A DNA stretch of 64,000 bases from Variovorax paradoxus (lineage in GTDB: Bacteria; Pseudomonadota; Gammaproteobacteria; Burkholderiales; Burkholderiaceae_C), in assembly GCF_030815855.1 (NCBI RefSeq), contig NZ_JAUSXG010000001.1:1054001-1118000 (forward strand), read 5' to 3'. Below the pieces are notes generated by a model. The model was given only the letters and a program-made list of their open reading frames with translations. It did no database searches and was not told the origin of the DNA. The position numbers and the translations under genes were made by a program. Each line of letters begins with the position of its first letter. Position 1 is the stretch's first letter. Shown piece after piece: positions 15,954-24,912 of the stretch.

Positions 15954-16699
15954 CCACGGCCGCGTTCGCGCCCCCGTTCATTCAGCCCGCCGAACTACCG
16001 GCCGCGCTGCGCGAACAAGGCTATGCAGTGCTGAGCCCGCAGGGCGTGAGCGACTGGCTCGGCGTGCCGCTCGGCCAGCTCGAGGCGCTGCACGCCGACT
16101 GGAACGATCTTCCGCCCGACGAATACCTGAAGGACGGTGGCCGCTACCGCACGCGGCGCCACGCGTGCTTCACGGTGGCGGGTGAGGCGATTGCGCAGGT
16201 GCCGCATCGCGCGCACTGGCAGCCGGTCGAATACAACGCACTGCATGGCGGCATGCAGCGCTGGTTCGCGCCCATGCACGAGGCCACGGTGGCGCAGCCG
16301 GTGTGGCAGCGCCTGCTGCAACGCCTGGGCGAAGCGGCGAGCGGCATGCGCGGCACCACGGCGCAGCCGTGGTTCGTCGAGGCGCATCAGTTCCGCATCG
16401 ATACCGCGGGCGGCATCGGCCGGCCCACGCCCGAAGGCGCGCACCGCGACGGTGTCGACCTGGTGGCGGTCGCGCTGGTCGGACGCAGCGGCGTCAAGGG
16501 TGGCGAAACGCGCGTGTTCGAAGCCAACGGACGGCGCGGCGAACGCTTCACCATGACCGAGCCCTGGACGCTGCTGCTGCTCGACGACGCGCGCGTGATC
16601 CACGAATCCACGCCCATCCAGCCGCTCGAAGAAGGCGCCGCCGGCTGGCGCGACACCCTGGTCGTCACCTGCCGCGCTCAGGGTTTCCAGGGGGATTGA
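15950..16699 (+). CDS. 2-oxoglutarate/Fe(II)-dependent dioxygenase family protein
   Basis: This 249-residue protein has a plausible Fe(II) facial triad: H165-x-D167 (GAHRDGVDLV) and H218 (DARVIHES). It resembles the stand-alone 2OG-Fe dioxygenase family of small proteobacterial proteins. The substrate is unknown. The GTG start at 15950 overlaps the DUF427 stop by 4 nt. Pairing of DUF427 with this dioxygenase in one transcript suggests a joint role, which is inference. Confidence 0.8.
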   Translation: MTTAAFAPPFIQPAELPAALREQGYAVLSPQGVSDWLGVPLGQLEALHADWNDLPPDEYLKDGGRYRTRRHACFTVAGEAIAQVPHRAHWQPVEYNALHGGMQRWFAPMHEATVAQPVWQRLLQRLGEAASGMRGTTAQPWFVEAHQFRIDTAGGIGRPTPEGAHRDGVDLVAVALVGRSGVKGGETRVFEANGRRGERFTMTEPWTLLLLDDARVIHESTPIQPLEEGAAGWRDTLVVTCRAQGFQGD

Positions 16700-16808
16700 C
16701 CCCGCTGGCTTGAGTCCTACAGTCACGCCGCGGCCGAGGGGTTAAATTCGAGGCCCGGTTCGGTTGCGAGCCGCGCCTGTCCGCGAACGAATGAAAGTGA
16801 GGTCCGCC

Positions 16809-17252
16809 ATGTTCAATCACATCCTGGTTCCGATCGACGGCTCCGAAACTTCCATGCTCGCGGTCAGCAAGGCCAGCGGCCTGGCGCTGGCCTTCGGCAG
16901 CCGCATCACGTTGATTCACGTGATCGACAACTATCCCTTCATCGGCGTGGGCGCGGACTATGCGCTCGGCCAGAACGAATACCTGGCCGCGGCCACCGCG
17001 AGCGCGAATGCGGCGCTCGCGCGCGGCGTGGCCGCGCTCGCGGCCGAGGGCCTGCACAGCGACCAGCGCGTGATCGACGGCCACGTGGTGCACGAGGGCA
17101 TCGTCGACACTGCCATCGCCATCGCGGCCGACCTGATCGTGATGGGCTCCCACGGCCGCAGCGGCATCGAGAAGCTGCTGCTCGGAAGCGTGACGCAGCG
17201 CGTGCTGCAGGACGCGACCATGCCGGTGCTGGTGGTCAAGGGCGGGCTGTAA
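16809..17252 (+). CDS. universal stress protein (UspA family)
   Basis: This is a 147-residue single-domain Usp. The N-terminal strand MFNHILVPIDGSE and the ATP-binding signature VMGSHGRSGIEKLLLGSVTQ place it in the ATP-binding branch. It is cytoplasmic and usually induced by starvation or oxidative stress (family knowledge). The ATG at 16809 follows GTGAGG; upstream codons in frame have no family match. The last 17 bases overlap the convergent pseudouridine synthase gene. Confidence 0.94.
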   Translation: MFNHILVPIDGSETSMLAVSKASGLALAFGSRITLIHVIDNYPFIGVGADYALGQNEYLAAATASANAALARGVAALAAEGLHSDQRVIDGHVVHEGIVDTAIAIAADLIVMGSHGRSGIEKLLLGSVTQRVLQDATMPVLVVKGGL

Positions 17253-17955
17253 GTAGCGAAGAAGAGGAAGAAGAGCAAGAAGGCGCGGAAAGATCCGAAA
17301 GGGCAAAGTCCGGCGGGCTTTGAAAGCGGAGCATTTGCCGAGTCGCCGGATGCACGAAGCCCAGTTCGCTCGCATGCAGCAGCAGGCGCGGGGCACGCGC
17401 CTGGACCTCGGCGCTGCCGTAAAGCGCATCCCCCAGAATCGGATGGCCGATCGAGAGCAGGTGCACGCGCAGTTGATGCGACCGGCCCGTGAGCGGCTCC
17501 AGCAGCACATGCGTGGCAGCGGCTTCTGCGTCCGATGCTGAAGACAGCGCCCGCCACCGCGTGAGACTGGGCTTGCCGGCCGGATCCACTTTCTGCAACG
17601 GTCGCCGCGGCCAATCGGCCATCAGCGGCGTGTCGATGACCGACCATTCGTCTTGCACCGGCATGGTGCCGTCCACGATGGCCTCGTAGCGCTTGTGCAC
17701 CAGGCGGTTCGCAAAGGCGTCGCCGAGTGTCCGCTGCATGGCGGCGCCGCGCGCCATCAGCACGAGCCCGCTGGTGGCCATGTCGAGCCGGTGAACGATC
17801 AGCGCATCAGGCCATTGCCGCATGGCGCGTGCGCTCAGGCAGTCCTGCTTGTCTTCGCCGCGGCCGGGCACGCACAAGAGGCCTGCGGGCTTGTTCAGCA
17901 CCAGCAGGTGGGCGTCTTCGTGAACGAGGTCGATAAAAAGGTCGGTGTCGGGCAT
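17236..17955 (-). CDS. RluA-family pseudouridine synthase
   Basis: This 239-residue RNA-modifying enzyme has the catalytic motif HRLD (H55-D58) in LIVHRLDMATSGL. It also has NKPAGLLCVPGRG near the N-terminus, the substrate-loop GRSHQLRVHLLSIGHPILGDALYG, and LLLHASELGF. The exact RNA target (23S rRNA or tRNA) cannot be told. The C-terminus ends in a serine-rich low-complexity tail. Either ATG 17955 or ATG 18006 could start the protein. The former is chosen because family members begin close to the DLVHEDAHLLVLNKP strand; neither has a strong ribosome-binding site. Confidence 0.9.
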   Translation of the reverse strand: MPDTDLFIDLVHEDAHLLVLNKPAGLLCVPGRGEDKQDCLSARAMRQWPDALIVHRLDMATSGLVLMARGAAMQRTLGDAFANRLVHKRYEAIVDGTMPVQDEWSVIDTPLMADWPRRPLQKVDPAGKPSLTRWRALSSASDAEAAATHVLLEPLTGRSHQLRVHLLSIGHPILGDALYGSAEVQARAPRLLLHASELGFVHPATRQMLRFQSPPDFALSDLSAPSCSSSSSSLLTARP

Positions 17956-18041
17956 GGCTGCCGCAGAGTGTAGAGAGAAGGAAGGAGAAGGAGAGCCCGC
18001 GCTCATGCCAAGCTCATGACGCCTCGGCTATCCTCGAATGA

Positions 18042-19343
18042 ATGTCCGGCCCCGCTTCTCCACCAGCTTCTCCTGCTCCGGTTTCCGCCTCCGTTCCGCC
18101 GCCCCCGAGCTTTTCCGAACTCAGGCGAGAGCGCCCCTTCATGCAGTTGTGGATGGCGCGGCTCTTCGGTACCGCGGCGTCGCAGATGCTGCTGGTGGCC
18201 ATTGGCTGGCACATGTACGAGCTCACCAGCAGCGCCTGGGACCTCGGCCTGGTCGGCCTCTACCAGTTCGTTCCCGCCTTGTTGCTGGCGCTGCTGGCCG
18301 GCCACGTGGTCGACCGCCGCCATCGGGGGCGCATCGTGGCGGCCTGCTTCGCGGTGCAGGGGGTGGTCGCGCTGGTGCTGCTGCTCGCGGTGGTGCAGCG
18401 TTATGACACGCGCGGCCTGCTGCTGGGCCTGTCGCTGGTGCTCGGCGCCGTGCGCGCCTTCCAGATGCCGGCGCAGCAGGCGCTGACGCCGCTTCTGGTG
18501 CCGGCCACCATGCTGCCTCGTGCCATGGCCTTCAGCTCGGCCGGCATGCAGGGCGCCATCATCGGCGGGCCGGCGCTCGGCGGCCTGTTGTTCGTGGCGG
18601 GCATGGCGGTGGTCTACGGCGCCAGCGTGCTGTGCTTTGCCATCGCCTGCGTGCTCGTGCTGCGGCTGCGCTATGCCCACACGCCGGCCGCGCGCGAGCC
18701 CGTCACGCTGGCCACCGTGTTCGCGGGTGTCGACTTCATCTGGAAGCGCAAGCCCGTGCTCGGTGCCGTATCGCTCGATCTTTTTGCGGTGCTGTTGGGC
18801 GGCGCCGTGGCGCTGCTGCCCATCTACGCCAAGGACATCCTGCATACCGGGCCCTGGGGGCTCGGGCTGTTGCGCGGGGCGCCGGCGGTGGGCGCGCTCG
18901 TGATGTCGATTGCGCTTACGCGCCGACCCATCGAACGCCACATCGGCCGCACCCTGCTGATCGCCGTCGGGCTCTTCGGGTTGTGCATGGTGGTGTTCGG
19001 CTTTTCGCGCAGCTTCATGGTTTCGCTGATCGCGCTCGCGGTGTCCGGCGGGGCCGACATGGTCAACGTAGTGATCCGCCAGACGCTGGTCCAGCTCGAA
19101 ACGCCGGATGCCATGCGCGGCCGGGTGAGCGCGGTCAATTCGATCTTCATCGGCGCCAGCAACCAGCTGGGGGAGTTCGAATCGGGCGCGACGGCGGCGC
19201 TGCTGGGGCCGGTGGGCTCGGTGGTGCTGGGCGGCGTGGGAACCATGATGGTGGCGCTGGGCTGGTTCAAGCTGTTCCCCTCGCTGGCCCAGCGGGACCG
19301 GCTGGTGGTCGCGATGCCCGCTGTGGCCGTCAAGCAGGGCTAG
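18042..19343 (+). CDS. MFS transporter, EntS-like exporter group
   Basis: This 433-residue inner-membrane protein has about 12 hydrophobic segments and the MFS loop GHVVDRRHRGR between helices 2 and 3. The RERPFMQLWMARLFGTAASQM N-terminus and overall pattern match the MFS_3/EntS group of exporters. A proline/alanine-rich cytoplasmic leader of about 25 residues precedes the first helix. It stands alone between the divergent RluA gene and the convergent ferredoxin gene. The substrate is unknown. Confidence 0.9.
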   Translation: MSGPASPPASPAPVSASVPPPPSFSELRRERPFMQLWMARLFGTAASQMLLVAIGWHMYELTSSAWDLGLVGLYQFVPALLLALLAGHVVDRRHRGRIVAACFAVQGVVALVLLLAVVQRYDTRGLLLGLSLVLGAVRAFQMPAQQALTPLLVPATMLPRAMAFSSAGMQGAIIGGPALGGLLFVAGMAVVYGASVLCFAIACVLVLRLRYAHTPAAREPVTLATVFAGVDFIWKRKPVLGAVSLDLFAVLLGGAVALLPIYAKDILHTGPWGLGLLRGAPAVGALVMSIALTRRPIERHIGRTLLIAVGLFGLCMVVFGFSRSFMVSLIALAVSGGADMVNVVIRQTLVQLETPDAMRGRVSAVNSIFIGASNQLGEFESGATAALLGPVGSVVLGGVGTMMVALGWFKLFPSLAQRDRLVVAMPAVAVKQG

Positions 19344-19376
19344 ACGGGGCAAGACAGAACGGACAGGCGCGGGTTT

Positions 19377-19658
19377 TCAGAAGACCGAGAAGGCCTTCGG
19401 TGCATCGATCGCGAGCTCGCTTTGCGCCTCTGCCACGCAAGGCAATATCCAGCCCTCTGCCTTTTCTTCGGCGCTGAGGCCGGGCCATTCGACGATGTGG
19501 CGGATCGAGCCCGAGAGCAGCTGGCAGATGCAGGTGCGGCAGGTGCCGTTGCGGCAGGAGCTCGGCATTTCGATGCCGGCCGCCTCGGCGGCTTTCAGGA
19601 GCGTGGTGCCGGCCTCGGCCTCGAAGCCGAGGCCCGAGGGTTCGAGCCGGACTTTCAC
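19377..19658 (-). CDS. 2Fe-2S plant-type ferredoxin
   Basis: This is a 93-residue electron carrier. The cluster cysteines are C35, C40, C43 and C74 in the order CRNGTCRTC...LPC, the plant-type arrangement. The GTG at 19658 is chosen as start because it overlaps the stop of the upstream VF530 gene as GTGA (19655-19658) and puts the first beta strand (VKVRLEPSG) at the N-terminus. A longer frame from 19742 would overlap that gene by 88 nt. It is the third of three genes joined by GTGA overlaps. Confidence 0.88.
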   Translation of the reverse strand: MKVRLEPSGLGFEAEAGTTLLKAAEAAGIEMPSSCRNGTCRTCICQLLSGSIRHIVEWPGLSAEEKAEGWILPCVAEAQSELAIDAPKAFSVF

Positions 19659-19936
19659 CGCGGGGTTTGCTGTTGCTGCTGCTGACGGCGCTGGTCGCGC
19701 AGCATGAAGAGATAAAGGCTTTCGACCTTCTCGCGTGCCCACGGCGTCTTGCGCAGGAACTTGAGGCTGGAGCCCACGCTCGGCTCGAACGTGAAGCAGC
19801 GGAGGGGAACAAGCTCGCCGAGCTGTTCCCAGCCGTAATGCTCGGCCAGCGCCGTGACGATGGCTTCCAGCGTGAGCCCGTGCAACGGGTTCCGGGGCTG
19901 GGCCGGCTTGGCGGGCGCTGGCGCTTCGTCGGTCAC
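19655..19936 (-). CDS. VF530-family (DUF2132) DNA-binding protein
   Basis: This is a 93-residue protein. [59 protein letters not shown] is the VF530 signature, a small helical domain reported to bind DNA non-specifically (family knowledge). It begins at a GTG (19936) that overlaps the stop of the upstream 49-residue protein and ends in a glutamine-rich tail overlapping the ferredoxin start. Both overlaps are the 4-nt GTGA type. Confidence 0.9.
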   Translation of the reverse strand: MTDEAPAPAKPAQPRNPLHGLTLEAIVTALAEHYGWEQLGELVPLRCFTFEPSVGSSLKFLRKTPWAREKVESLYLFMLRDQRRQQQQQQTPR

Positions 19937-20082
19937 TTGTTCTTGAGCTTGCCGCGCGGGATCACCGCGGTGGTGATCGTGCGGACCGGCTCGATGCCGC
20001 CGGTGCCCACCGGCTTGGGCGGAGAAGTGTCCTTCTTCGGTTTCTTGGCTTCCTTGTTCGCGCGTTGTTGACCCTTGGCCAT
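19933..20082 (-). CDS. small lysine-rich protein, unknown function (49 aa)
   Basis: This short gene encodes 49 residues starting [19 protein letters not shown] and ending [10 protein letters not shown]. It is strongly basic, without cysteines or membrane segments, and likely cytoplasmic. AGGAG lies at 20088-20092, 5 nt upstream of the ATG. The stop overlaps the GTG start of the VF530 gene by 4 nt, which supports real translation. I recall similar small basic proteins in Burkholderiales but no function. A nucleic-acid or ribosome partner is a guess from composition. Confidence 0.75.
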   Translation of the reverse strand: MAKGQQRANKEAKKPKKDTSPPKPVGTGGIEPVRTITTAVIPRGKLKNK

Positions 20083-20175
20083 ATCTACTCCTGTTGATGC
20101 TGTGTTTGCCGCGTATGTAGCAAGCAGTTTAGCGGTGCGGCGACAATACCCGGTTCCATCAGATTTTCCGCATTC

Positions 20176-20694
20176 ATGTCAGATTACGAAGTTCGCCCCG
20201 CCACGATGCGCGACGCCAAGGCCGTCGCCGAAGTCCATACCCTGGCCGCCCAGGCGGCCTACCAGGGCATCCTGCCCGACGAAGAGCTGCGCACGCTGGC
20301 GCCGGCCACCCGTGAAGCCAAGTGGCGCGAAGCCATCGAGTTCAGCGAGCCGCAGGTGCAGGTGGCGGTACTGGACGGCGAAATCGTCGGCTTCGTCGGT
20401 TTCGACCGCTCGCGCGATCCCAAGACGCCGTCCACCACGGGCGAGATCTGGGCCCTCTACGTCAAGCCCGAGCATTGGGGCAAGGGCCTCGGCGTCGCGC
20501 TCTGGGATGCCGCACGCGAAGGCCTCGAGGAAGAGGGCTGCACCACGGTCACCGTGTGGGTGCCCATTCGCAATGACCGCGCCATGCGCTTCATCGAGCT
20601 GGCCGGCTTCAAGCGCGAAATGAAGACCGCCAAGACCACCGCACTGGGCACCGTGCGGGTCGAAGAAATCCGCCTCAAGCGCAGCGTCGTCTGA
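20176..20694 (+). CDS. GNAT-family N-acetyltransferase
   Basis: This 172-residue acetyl-CoA-dependent transferase starts with the typical YEVRPATMRDAKAVAEVH strand-helix. Motif A is IWALYVKPEHWGKGLGVALWDAA, with the pyrophosphate-binding loop as a W-G-K-G-L-G variant of Q/R-x-x-G-x-G/A, followed by AMRFIELAGFKRE. The substrate (amino group of a small molecule or protein) is unknown. It is a single gene, divergent from the small basic-protein operon. Confidence 0.9.
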   Translation: MSDYEVRPATMRDAKAVAEVHTLAAQAAYQGILPDEELRTLAPATREAKWREAIEFSEPQVQVAVLDGEIVGFVGFDRSRDPKTPSTTGEIWALYVKPEHWGKGLGVALWDAAREGLEEEGCTTVTVWVPIRNDRAMRFIELAGFKREMKTAKTTALGTVRVEEIRLKRSVV

Positions 20695-20779
20695 CGCGTC
20701 CGCCGCGTACGGTTATTGCCGGCGCGGACCGGGCTTGCGGCTAAGCTCGCCGATTCTTTTTTCCACACCGACCCTTGCC

Positions 20780-21688
20780 ATGGCCACCAGCCTGCTTCTG
20801 CTGCTCGACGACATCGCGACTGTTCTGGACGACGTCTCGGTCCTCACCAAGGTCGCCGCGAAGAAAACGGCCGGTGTTCTCGGAGACGACCTCGCACTCA
20901 ACGCGCAGCAGGTTTCGGGCGTCAAGGCCGAGCGCGAACTGCCGGTGGTCTGGGCCGTGTGCAAGGGCTCGTTCGTCAACAAGCTCATCCTGGTGCCCGC
21001 GGCGCTGGCCATCGGCAGCTGGCTGCCCTGGCTGGTCACGCCGCTGCTCATGGTGGGCGGCGCGTTTCTTTGCTTCGAAGGCTTCGAGAAGCTCGCGCAC
21101 AAGTTCCTGCACAAACAGGAACACGAGGCCGACACCGCGCGCCACGAGCGCGCCGTGGCCGATGAGGCGGTCGATGTGGTCGCGGTCGAAAAGGACAAGA
21201 TCAAGGGCGCGGTGCGCACCGACTTCATTCTTTCGGCCGAAATCATCGCCATCACGCTGGGCACCGTGCAGGGCCAGCCTTTTCTCACGCAGCTCACCGT
21301 GCTCGCGGGCATCGCGTTGATCATGACCATCGGCGTCTACGGCCTGGTGGCCGGCATCGTGAAGCTCGACGACGCGGGCCTGTACCTGAGCCAGCAAGCC
21401 GGCAAGGCCGCGCAGGCCCTGGGGCGCGGCATTCTCGCGGCGGCGCCCTGGCTCATGAAGGGGCTGTCGGTGGCGGGCACCGCGGCCATGTTCCTCGTAG
21501 GCGGCGGCATCCTGGTGCACGGCGTACCGGCCTTCGGCCATGCCGTCGAAGACTGGGCCAAGGCCACGGGCGGCGTGTTCGGCGCCCTCGGGTCCATGGG
21601 CGTGAATGCGGGCGTGGGCCTTGTGGCCGGCGCCATCGTGCTGGCGGCGGTCGAGCTCGTCGGCAAGCTCCGGGGCAAGAAGGCCTGA
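20780..21688 (+). CDS. DUF808 family membrane protein (YedI-like)
   Basis: This 302-residue inner-membrane protein of the DUF808 family has unknown function. The N-terminus SLLLLLDDIATVLDDVSVLTKVAAKKTAGVLGDDLALNAQ is the family signature, and several glycine-rich transmembrane segments follow (LVTPLLMVGGAFLCFEG; AMFLVGGGILVHG; VGLVAGAIVLAAVELV). The ATG at 20780 is the conserved family start; 15 upstream in-frame residues were excluded. Confidence 0.93.
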   Translation: MATSLLLLLDDIATVLDDVSVLTKVAAKKTAGVLGDDLALNAQQVSGVKAERELPVVWAVCKGSFVNKLILVPAALAIGSWLPWLVTPLLMVGGAFLCFEGFEKLAHKFLHKQEHEADTARHERAVADEAVDVVAVEKDKIKGAVRTDFILSAEIIAITLGTVQGQPFLTQLTVLAGIALIMTIGVYGLVAGIVKLDDAGLYLSQQAGKAAQALGRGILAAAPWLMKGLSVAGTAAMFLVGGGILVHGVPAFGHAVEDWAKATGGVFGALGSMGVNAGVGLVAGAIVLAAVELVGKLRGKKA

Positions 21689-21737
21689 GCCTTCTCGCCG
21701 GCCGGCCGCATCGGCCCGCCTTTTTCCTGTTCGCGAC

Positions 21738-21950
21738 CTATTCGCGCGATTTGCCGCGCTGGAACAGGCCGACCCCGACCAGCGCCGCACCCAGCACCAG
21801 TGCGAACCACCCGACCAGGTAGGCACCGGCCACCATGTCGAACCATCGCGTGCCCTGCAGGAAGCGCGGTGCCAGCAGAACGGCGGCGCCGATCACCAGG
21901 CAGAGGATGCCGCGCTCGAGCGCGCGGAGTTGTCGTTTGGGTTGCGCCAT
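21738..21950 (-). CDS. small integral membrane protein, unknown function
   Basis: This 70-residue protein has two transmembrane helices (LERGILCLVIGAAVLLAPRFL and MVAGAYLVGWFALVLGAALVGVGLF) and a basic C-terminus (QRGKSRE). It sits 30 nt downstream of the beta-propeller lipoprotein gene in the same direction and may share its transcript. I do not recognise a named family. Confidence 0.7.
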   Translation of the reverse strand: MAQPKRQLRALERGILCLVIGAAVLLAPRFLQGTRWFDMVAGAYLVGWFALVLGAALVGVGLFQRGKSRE

Positions 21951-21980
21951 GGCTGTGTCGATCAGGTCGGTTTTGCGTTG

Positions 21981-23171
21981 TCAGTGCGTCATTGTCCCGC
22001 GCATCGCCGCCGGATGCCCCTGCAGCGGAAACGACTTGCCCGTCGGCACCAGCGTGTCGCCGTCCACGCGCAGGATGGTGATGTCCTGGTCGATGAAGTT
22101 GCCCACGTAGAGGTATTGGCCATCGGCGCTCCACACGGCGCCTTCGGGCAGGCCTCGCACCACCACTTCATTGGCGCGCGTCACCTTCTTGCCGTCGATC
22201 TTCAGCAGCACCACGGAACCATTGCGGTTGTAGAAGTACGCGTTCTTGGCCGCGTTGCTGCCGCGCAGCAGCACGGCGACCGCATGCCGGCCGGTGGGGC
22301 TCACGGCGAGGCCTTCGGGGCCGTCGCCGACCACCACCTTGTCGATCACGCGCGGCGGCGTGGCCTCGAGGTCGATCACGCTCACGGTGTCGATCTGCCC
22401 GTCCGATGCGCCGGAGTTGCCGTTGTCGGCCGTGAGCGCGAGCTTGCCGTCGGGCGTCACGTCGACGTTGTAGGGCCAGAGGCCGGCTGCGAGGTCGACC
22501 TTGTTGTAGCTGACCTTTTCGCCGTTCACTTCGAGCAGCGCGATCTTGTGAGTGGGGAACTTGGCCGCCAGCGCGCGCTTGCCGTCGGGCGTGAAGCGCA
22601 CGTGCGCCACCGAATCGTTCATGGGCACAGTGTCGATCAGCGTGACCCTCTTGCCCGCGATGCGCAGCACGCTGACCGAGTTGTCGGCGCGGTTGGCCAC
22701 CAGCGCGAGGTTGCCCGCGCGGTTGATCGACAGGCCCGAAGGCTGCTTGCCCACGGTGAGCGTGTCGATCAGCTTGGGCGGCGTGGTGGTCAGGTCGATC
22801 ACGAAGAGGCGGTTGTCGGGCACCTGCTTTCGCGCGCCGTTTTCTTCGATCACGTTGAGCGAGTTGGCGACCAGCGCCAGCGTTTCGCCGGGCGTGATCG
22901 CAAGATTGGTCGGCGGGCCGGCGATGGTGTTGTCGAGCTGCAGCGTACCGACGAGCTTCGGTGCGAGCGGGTCGGTGCCGATGTCGAGCAGCTGCACCGT
23001 GTCGCGTCCCATCGGGCCGAGGATCACGGCACCGGCATCGCTCCACGACTGCTTTTCGTCGTTGGCGACCACCATCAGCTGGCGCTGCGGCACGGTAGGT
23101 GTCAGGCTGGTGCAGCCCGCAAGAGCGGCCAAGGCAAGGGCGGCCAATGCGGCAGGGCGGCGGAATTTCAT
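21981..23171 (-). CDS. YncE-like beta-propeller lipoprotein
   Basis: This is a 396-residue exported lipoprotein. The signal ends in the lipobox LAGC with the lipidated cysteine at C20. The mature part consists of repeated propeller blades such as VTPDGKLALTADNGNSG, SPTGRHAVAVLL and SADGQYLYVGNF, i.e. the YVTN/cytochrome-D1-like fold. No haem-binding motif or catalytic residues are obvious. It probably binds a ligand or protein in the periplasm. An upstream extension of the frame to 23690 overlaps other genes antisense and was rejected. Confidence 0.88.
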   Translation of the reverse strand: MKFRRPAALAALALAALAGCTSLTPTVPQRQLMVVANDEKQSWSDAGAVILGPMGRDTVQLLDIGTDPLAPKLVGTLQLDNTIAGPPTNLAITPGETLALVANSLNVIEENGARKQVPDNRLFVIDLTTTPPKLIDTLTVGKQPSGLSINRAGNLALVANRADNSVSVLRIAGKRVTLIDTVPMNDSVAHVRFTPDGKRALAAKFPTHKIALLEVNGEKVSYNKVDLAAGLWPYNVDVTPDGKLALTADNGNSGASDGQIDTVSVIDLEATPPRVIDKVVVGDGPEGLAVSPTGRHAVAVLLRGSNAAKNAYFYNRNGSVVLLKIDGKKVTRANEVVVRGLPEGAVWSADGQYLYVGNFIDQDITILRVDGDTLVPTGKSFPLQGHPAAMRGTMTH

Positions 23172-23276
23172 GAGTCGGTCTCCGTGTTGTAGGTCTTTGT
23201 ACTGCGGGCTGCGCACGCCCGCCGCAGCGCATGGTAGCGGCACAATCGAACAATCCAACACCCACGAGCAGCCTGC

Positions 23277-23549
23277 ATGACCATCGAGATATCCAAGGAA
23301 GCGCGCCAACAGGCGATCACGTCGATCGAGCGCTACTTCAGCGAGAACATGGAAGAGAAGATCGGCAACATCGCAGCCGGTGCGCTGCTCGGCTTCTTCC
23401 TCGAGGAGGTCGGCCCGATCGTCTACAACAAGGCCGTGGTCGACGTGCAGGAGCGCCTTCAGTCCCGCATTTCGGAAGTCGATCTCGAAGTGCACGAGGA
23501 CGAATTCCAGTACTGGCGCAAGTTCGACCGGCAGAAAAAAGGCAAGTAG
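23277..23549 (+). CDS. DUF2164 domain protein
   Basis: This 90-residue cytoplasmic protein has EISKEARQQAITSIERYFSENMEEKIGNIAAGALLGFFLEEVGPIVYNKAVVDVQERL, the full DUF2164 signature. It is charged and helical, with no known function. It is divergent from the lipoprotein gene; the next gene starts 52 nt downstream. Confidence 0.93.
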   Translation: MTIEISKEARQQAITSIERYFSENMEEKIGNIAAGALLGFFLEEVGPIVYNKAVVDVQERLQSRISEVDLEVHEDEFQYWRKFDRQKKGK

Positions 23550-23601
23550 GCCTGGCGGCCGCGATGCAAACATGCGTCCAGACGTTGCAAAATCCAGGGC
23601 C

Positions 23602-24042
23602 ATGCAACACCATCGCCCGACCACCCGTTTCGCGCCTTCTCTTTCTTCTTCTGTCTCGCGGCTGCGCGCCTTCGTCGCCGTGCCGCTCATGCTGGCCGCA
23701 TCGATCGCCGGCGCACAGCAGGACCCTTCGGCATTCCCTCTCGATTCTGTCGGCTACCTGAACGAGGAGTTGCCTCGCATGGAGGCGGCCATCGCCGCGA
23801 AGGACCGCAGTTTCTTCCAGGGCGCGATGGCCCGCACGGTGCAGTTTTCCGAGCGCTGGGGTTTCAAGGCGCAGGCCAATCCCGACTTGGCGAAGTACCC
23901 GATGTGTACCGAGGCCGTGATGGACTACGTGGTCGTCGGCATGTGCAAGCTCACTCCCTCGGGCGACGGATGCGAGCCCGGCCTGGCGACGCGCTTCGAG
24001 GCGAATGTGCAGCGCTGCCGCGAGGTCGCGGCGCGAAAATAA
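23602..24042 (+). CDS. exported protein of unknown function
   Basis: This 146-residue protein has a Sec signal peptide ([20 protein letters not shown]). The mature part is small, with three cysteines (in [28 protein letters not shown]) that could form disulfides in the periplasm. The ATG at 23602 is chosen, but another in-frame ATG at 23572 is possible. I do not recognise a family. Confidence 0.68.
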   Translation: MQHHRPTTRFAPSLSSSVSRLRAFVAVPLMLAASIAGAQQDPSAFPLDSVGYLNEELPRMEAAIAAKDRSFFQGAMARTVQFSERWGFKAQANPDLAKYPMCTEAVMDYVVVGMCKLTPSGDGCEPGLATRFEANVQRCREVAARK

Positions 24043-24069
24043 AGCCCCGTCTTTCGACCAAAAGAATGT

Positions 24070-24088
24070 CCTCGCCGGTAAGGCGAGG
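24070..24088 (+). promoter_or_regulatory. leader hairpin next to the crotonase ribosome-binding site
   Basis: CCTCGCC-GGTAA-GGCGAGG is a perfect 7-bp stem with a 5-nt loop ending 2 nt before the GGAG box (24090-24093) of the following gene. It may modulate translation or simply end upstream transcription; there is no T-tract. Confidence 0.35.
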
Positions 24089-24098
24089 CGGAGACACC

Positions 24099-24896
24099 AT
24101 GGACTACACCCGCTACCAGACCCTCGCCATCACGCGCCGCGGCGTCGATGGTGCGGTGCTCGATATCCAGATGCGCGCGCTCAACGGCAAGCTGCCGACG
24201 GCAGGCCATGACGGCCACCGCGAGCTCGCCGAGATCTGGCGCGACGTGTCGGCCGACGACACGGTTCGCTGTGCGGTGCTGCGCGGGGAAGGGTTGGGCT
24301 TCTCGGGCGGCGGCGATCTTGCGATGGTGCAGGACATGACCACCGACGACGCGGTGCGCCAGCGCGTGTGGAAAGAAGCGCGCGACCTCGTCTACAACAT
24401 CATCAATTGCGACAAGCCCATCGTGAGCGCGATGCACGGCCCGGCCGTGGGCGCGGGGCTGGTGGCGGGGTTGCTCGCAGACATTTCCATCGCCGCCAAG
24501 GGCGCGAAGATCGTCGACGGCCACACGCGGCTCGGCGTGGCGGCGGGCGACCATGCGGCCATCGTCTGGCCGCTCCTGTGCAGCATGGCCAAGGCCAAGT
24601 ACCACCTGCTGCTGTGCGAACCGGTGAGCGGGGAAGAGGCCGAGCGCATCGGCCTGGTGTCGCTCGCGGTGGACGAGGCCGACCTGCTGCCGCGCGCCTA
24701 CGAAATTGCCGACCGGCTCGCGGCCGGCAGCCAGAGTGCGATCCGCCTGACCAAATACGCACTCAACAACTGGCTGCGCCAGGCCGGGCCGACGTTCGAC
24801 GCCTCGCTGGCAATGGAGTTCATGGGCTTCGCGGGCCCCGACGTGCGCGAAGGCGTGGCTTCGCTGCGCGAACGGCGCGCGCCGAACTTCGGCTGA
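24099..24896 (+). CDS. enoyl-CoA hydratase/isomerase family protein
   Basis: This is a 265-residue crotonase-fold enzyme. The first oxyanion-hole segment is [15 protein letters not shown] and the second is [21 protein letters not shown]. The catalytic-glutamate positions of classical enoyl-CoA hydratases are not clearly kept (the region reads [21 protein letters not shown]), so the reaction may be another CoA-ester reaction. GGAG precedes the ATG by 5 nt. There is no pathway neighbour. Confidence 0.88.
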   Translation: MDYTRYQTLAITRRGVDGAVLDIQMRALNGKLPTAGHDGHRELAEIWRDVSADDTVRCAVLRGEGLGFSGGGDLAMVQDMTTDDAVRQRVWKEARDLVYNIINCDKPIVSAMHGPAVGAGLVAGLLADISIAAKGAKIVDGHTRLGVAAGDHAAIVWPLLCSMAKAKYHLLLCEPVSGEEAERIGLVSLAVDEADLLPRAYEIADRLAAGSQSAIRLTKYALNNWLRQAGPTFDASLAMEFMGFAGPDVREGVASLRERRAPNFG

Positions 24897-24912
24897 AGTC
24901 CGGCCTGCTGGA

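Noticed and set aside
19659..19742. Longer ferredoxin start at 19742
   Set aside because: It would overlap most of the C-terminal third of the VF530 gene; the GTG at 19658 with a GTGA overlap and correct first strand is better.
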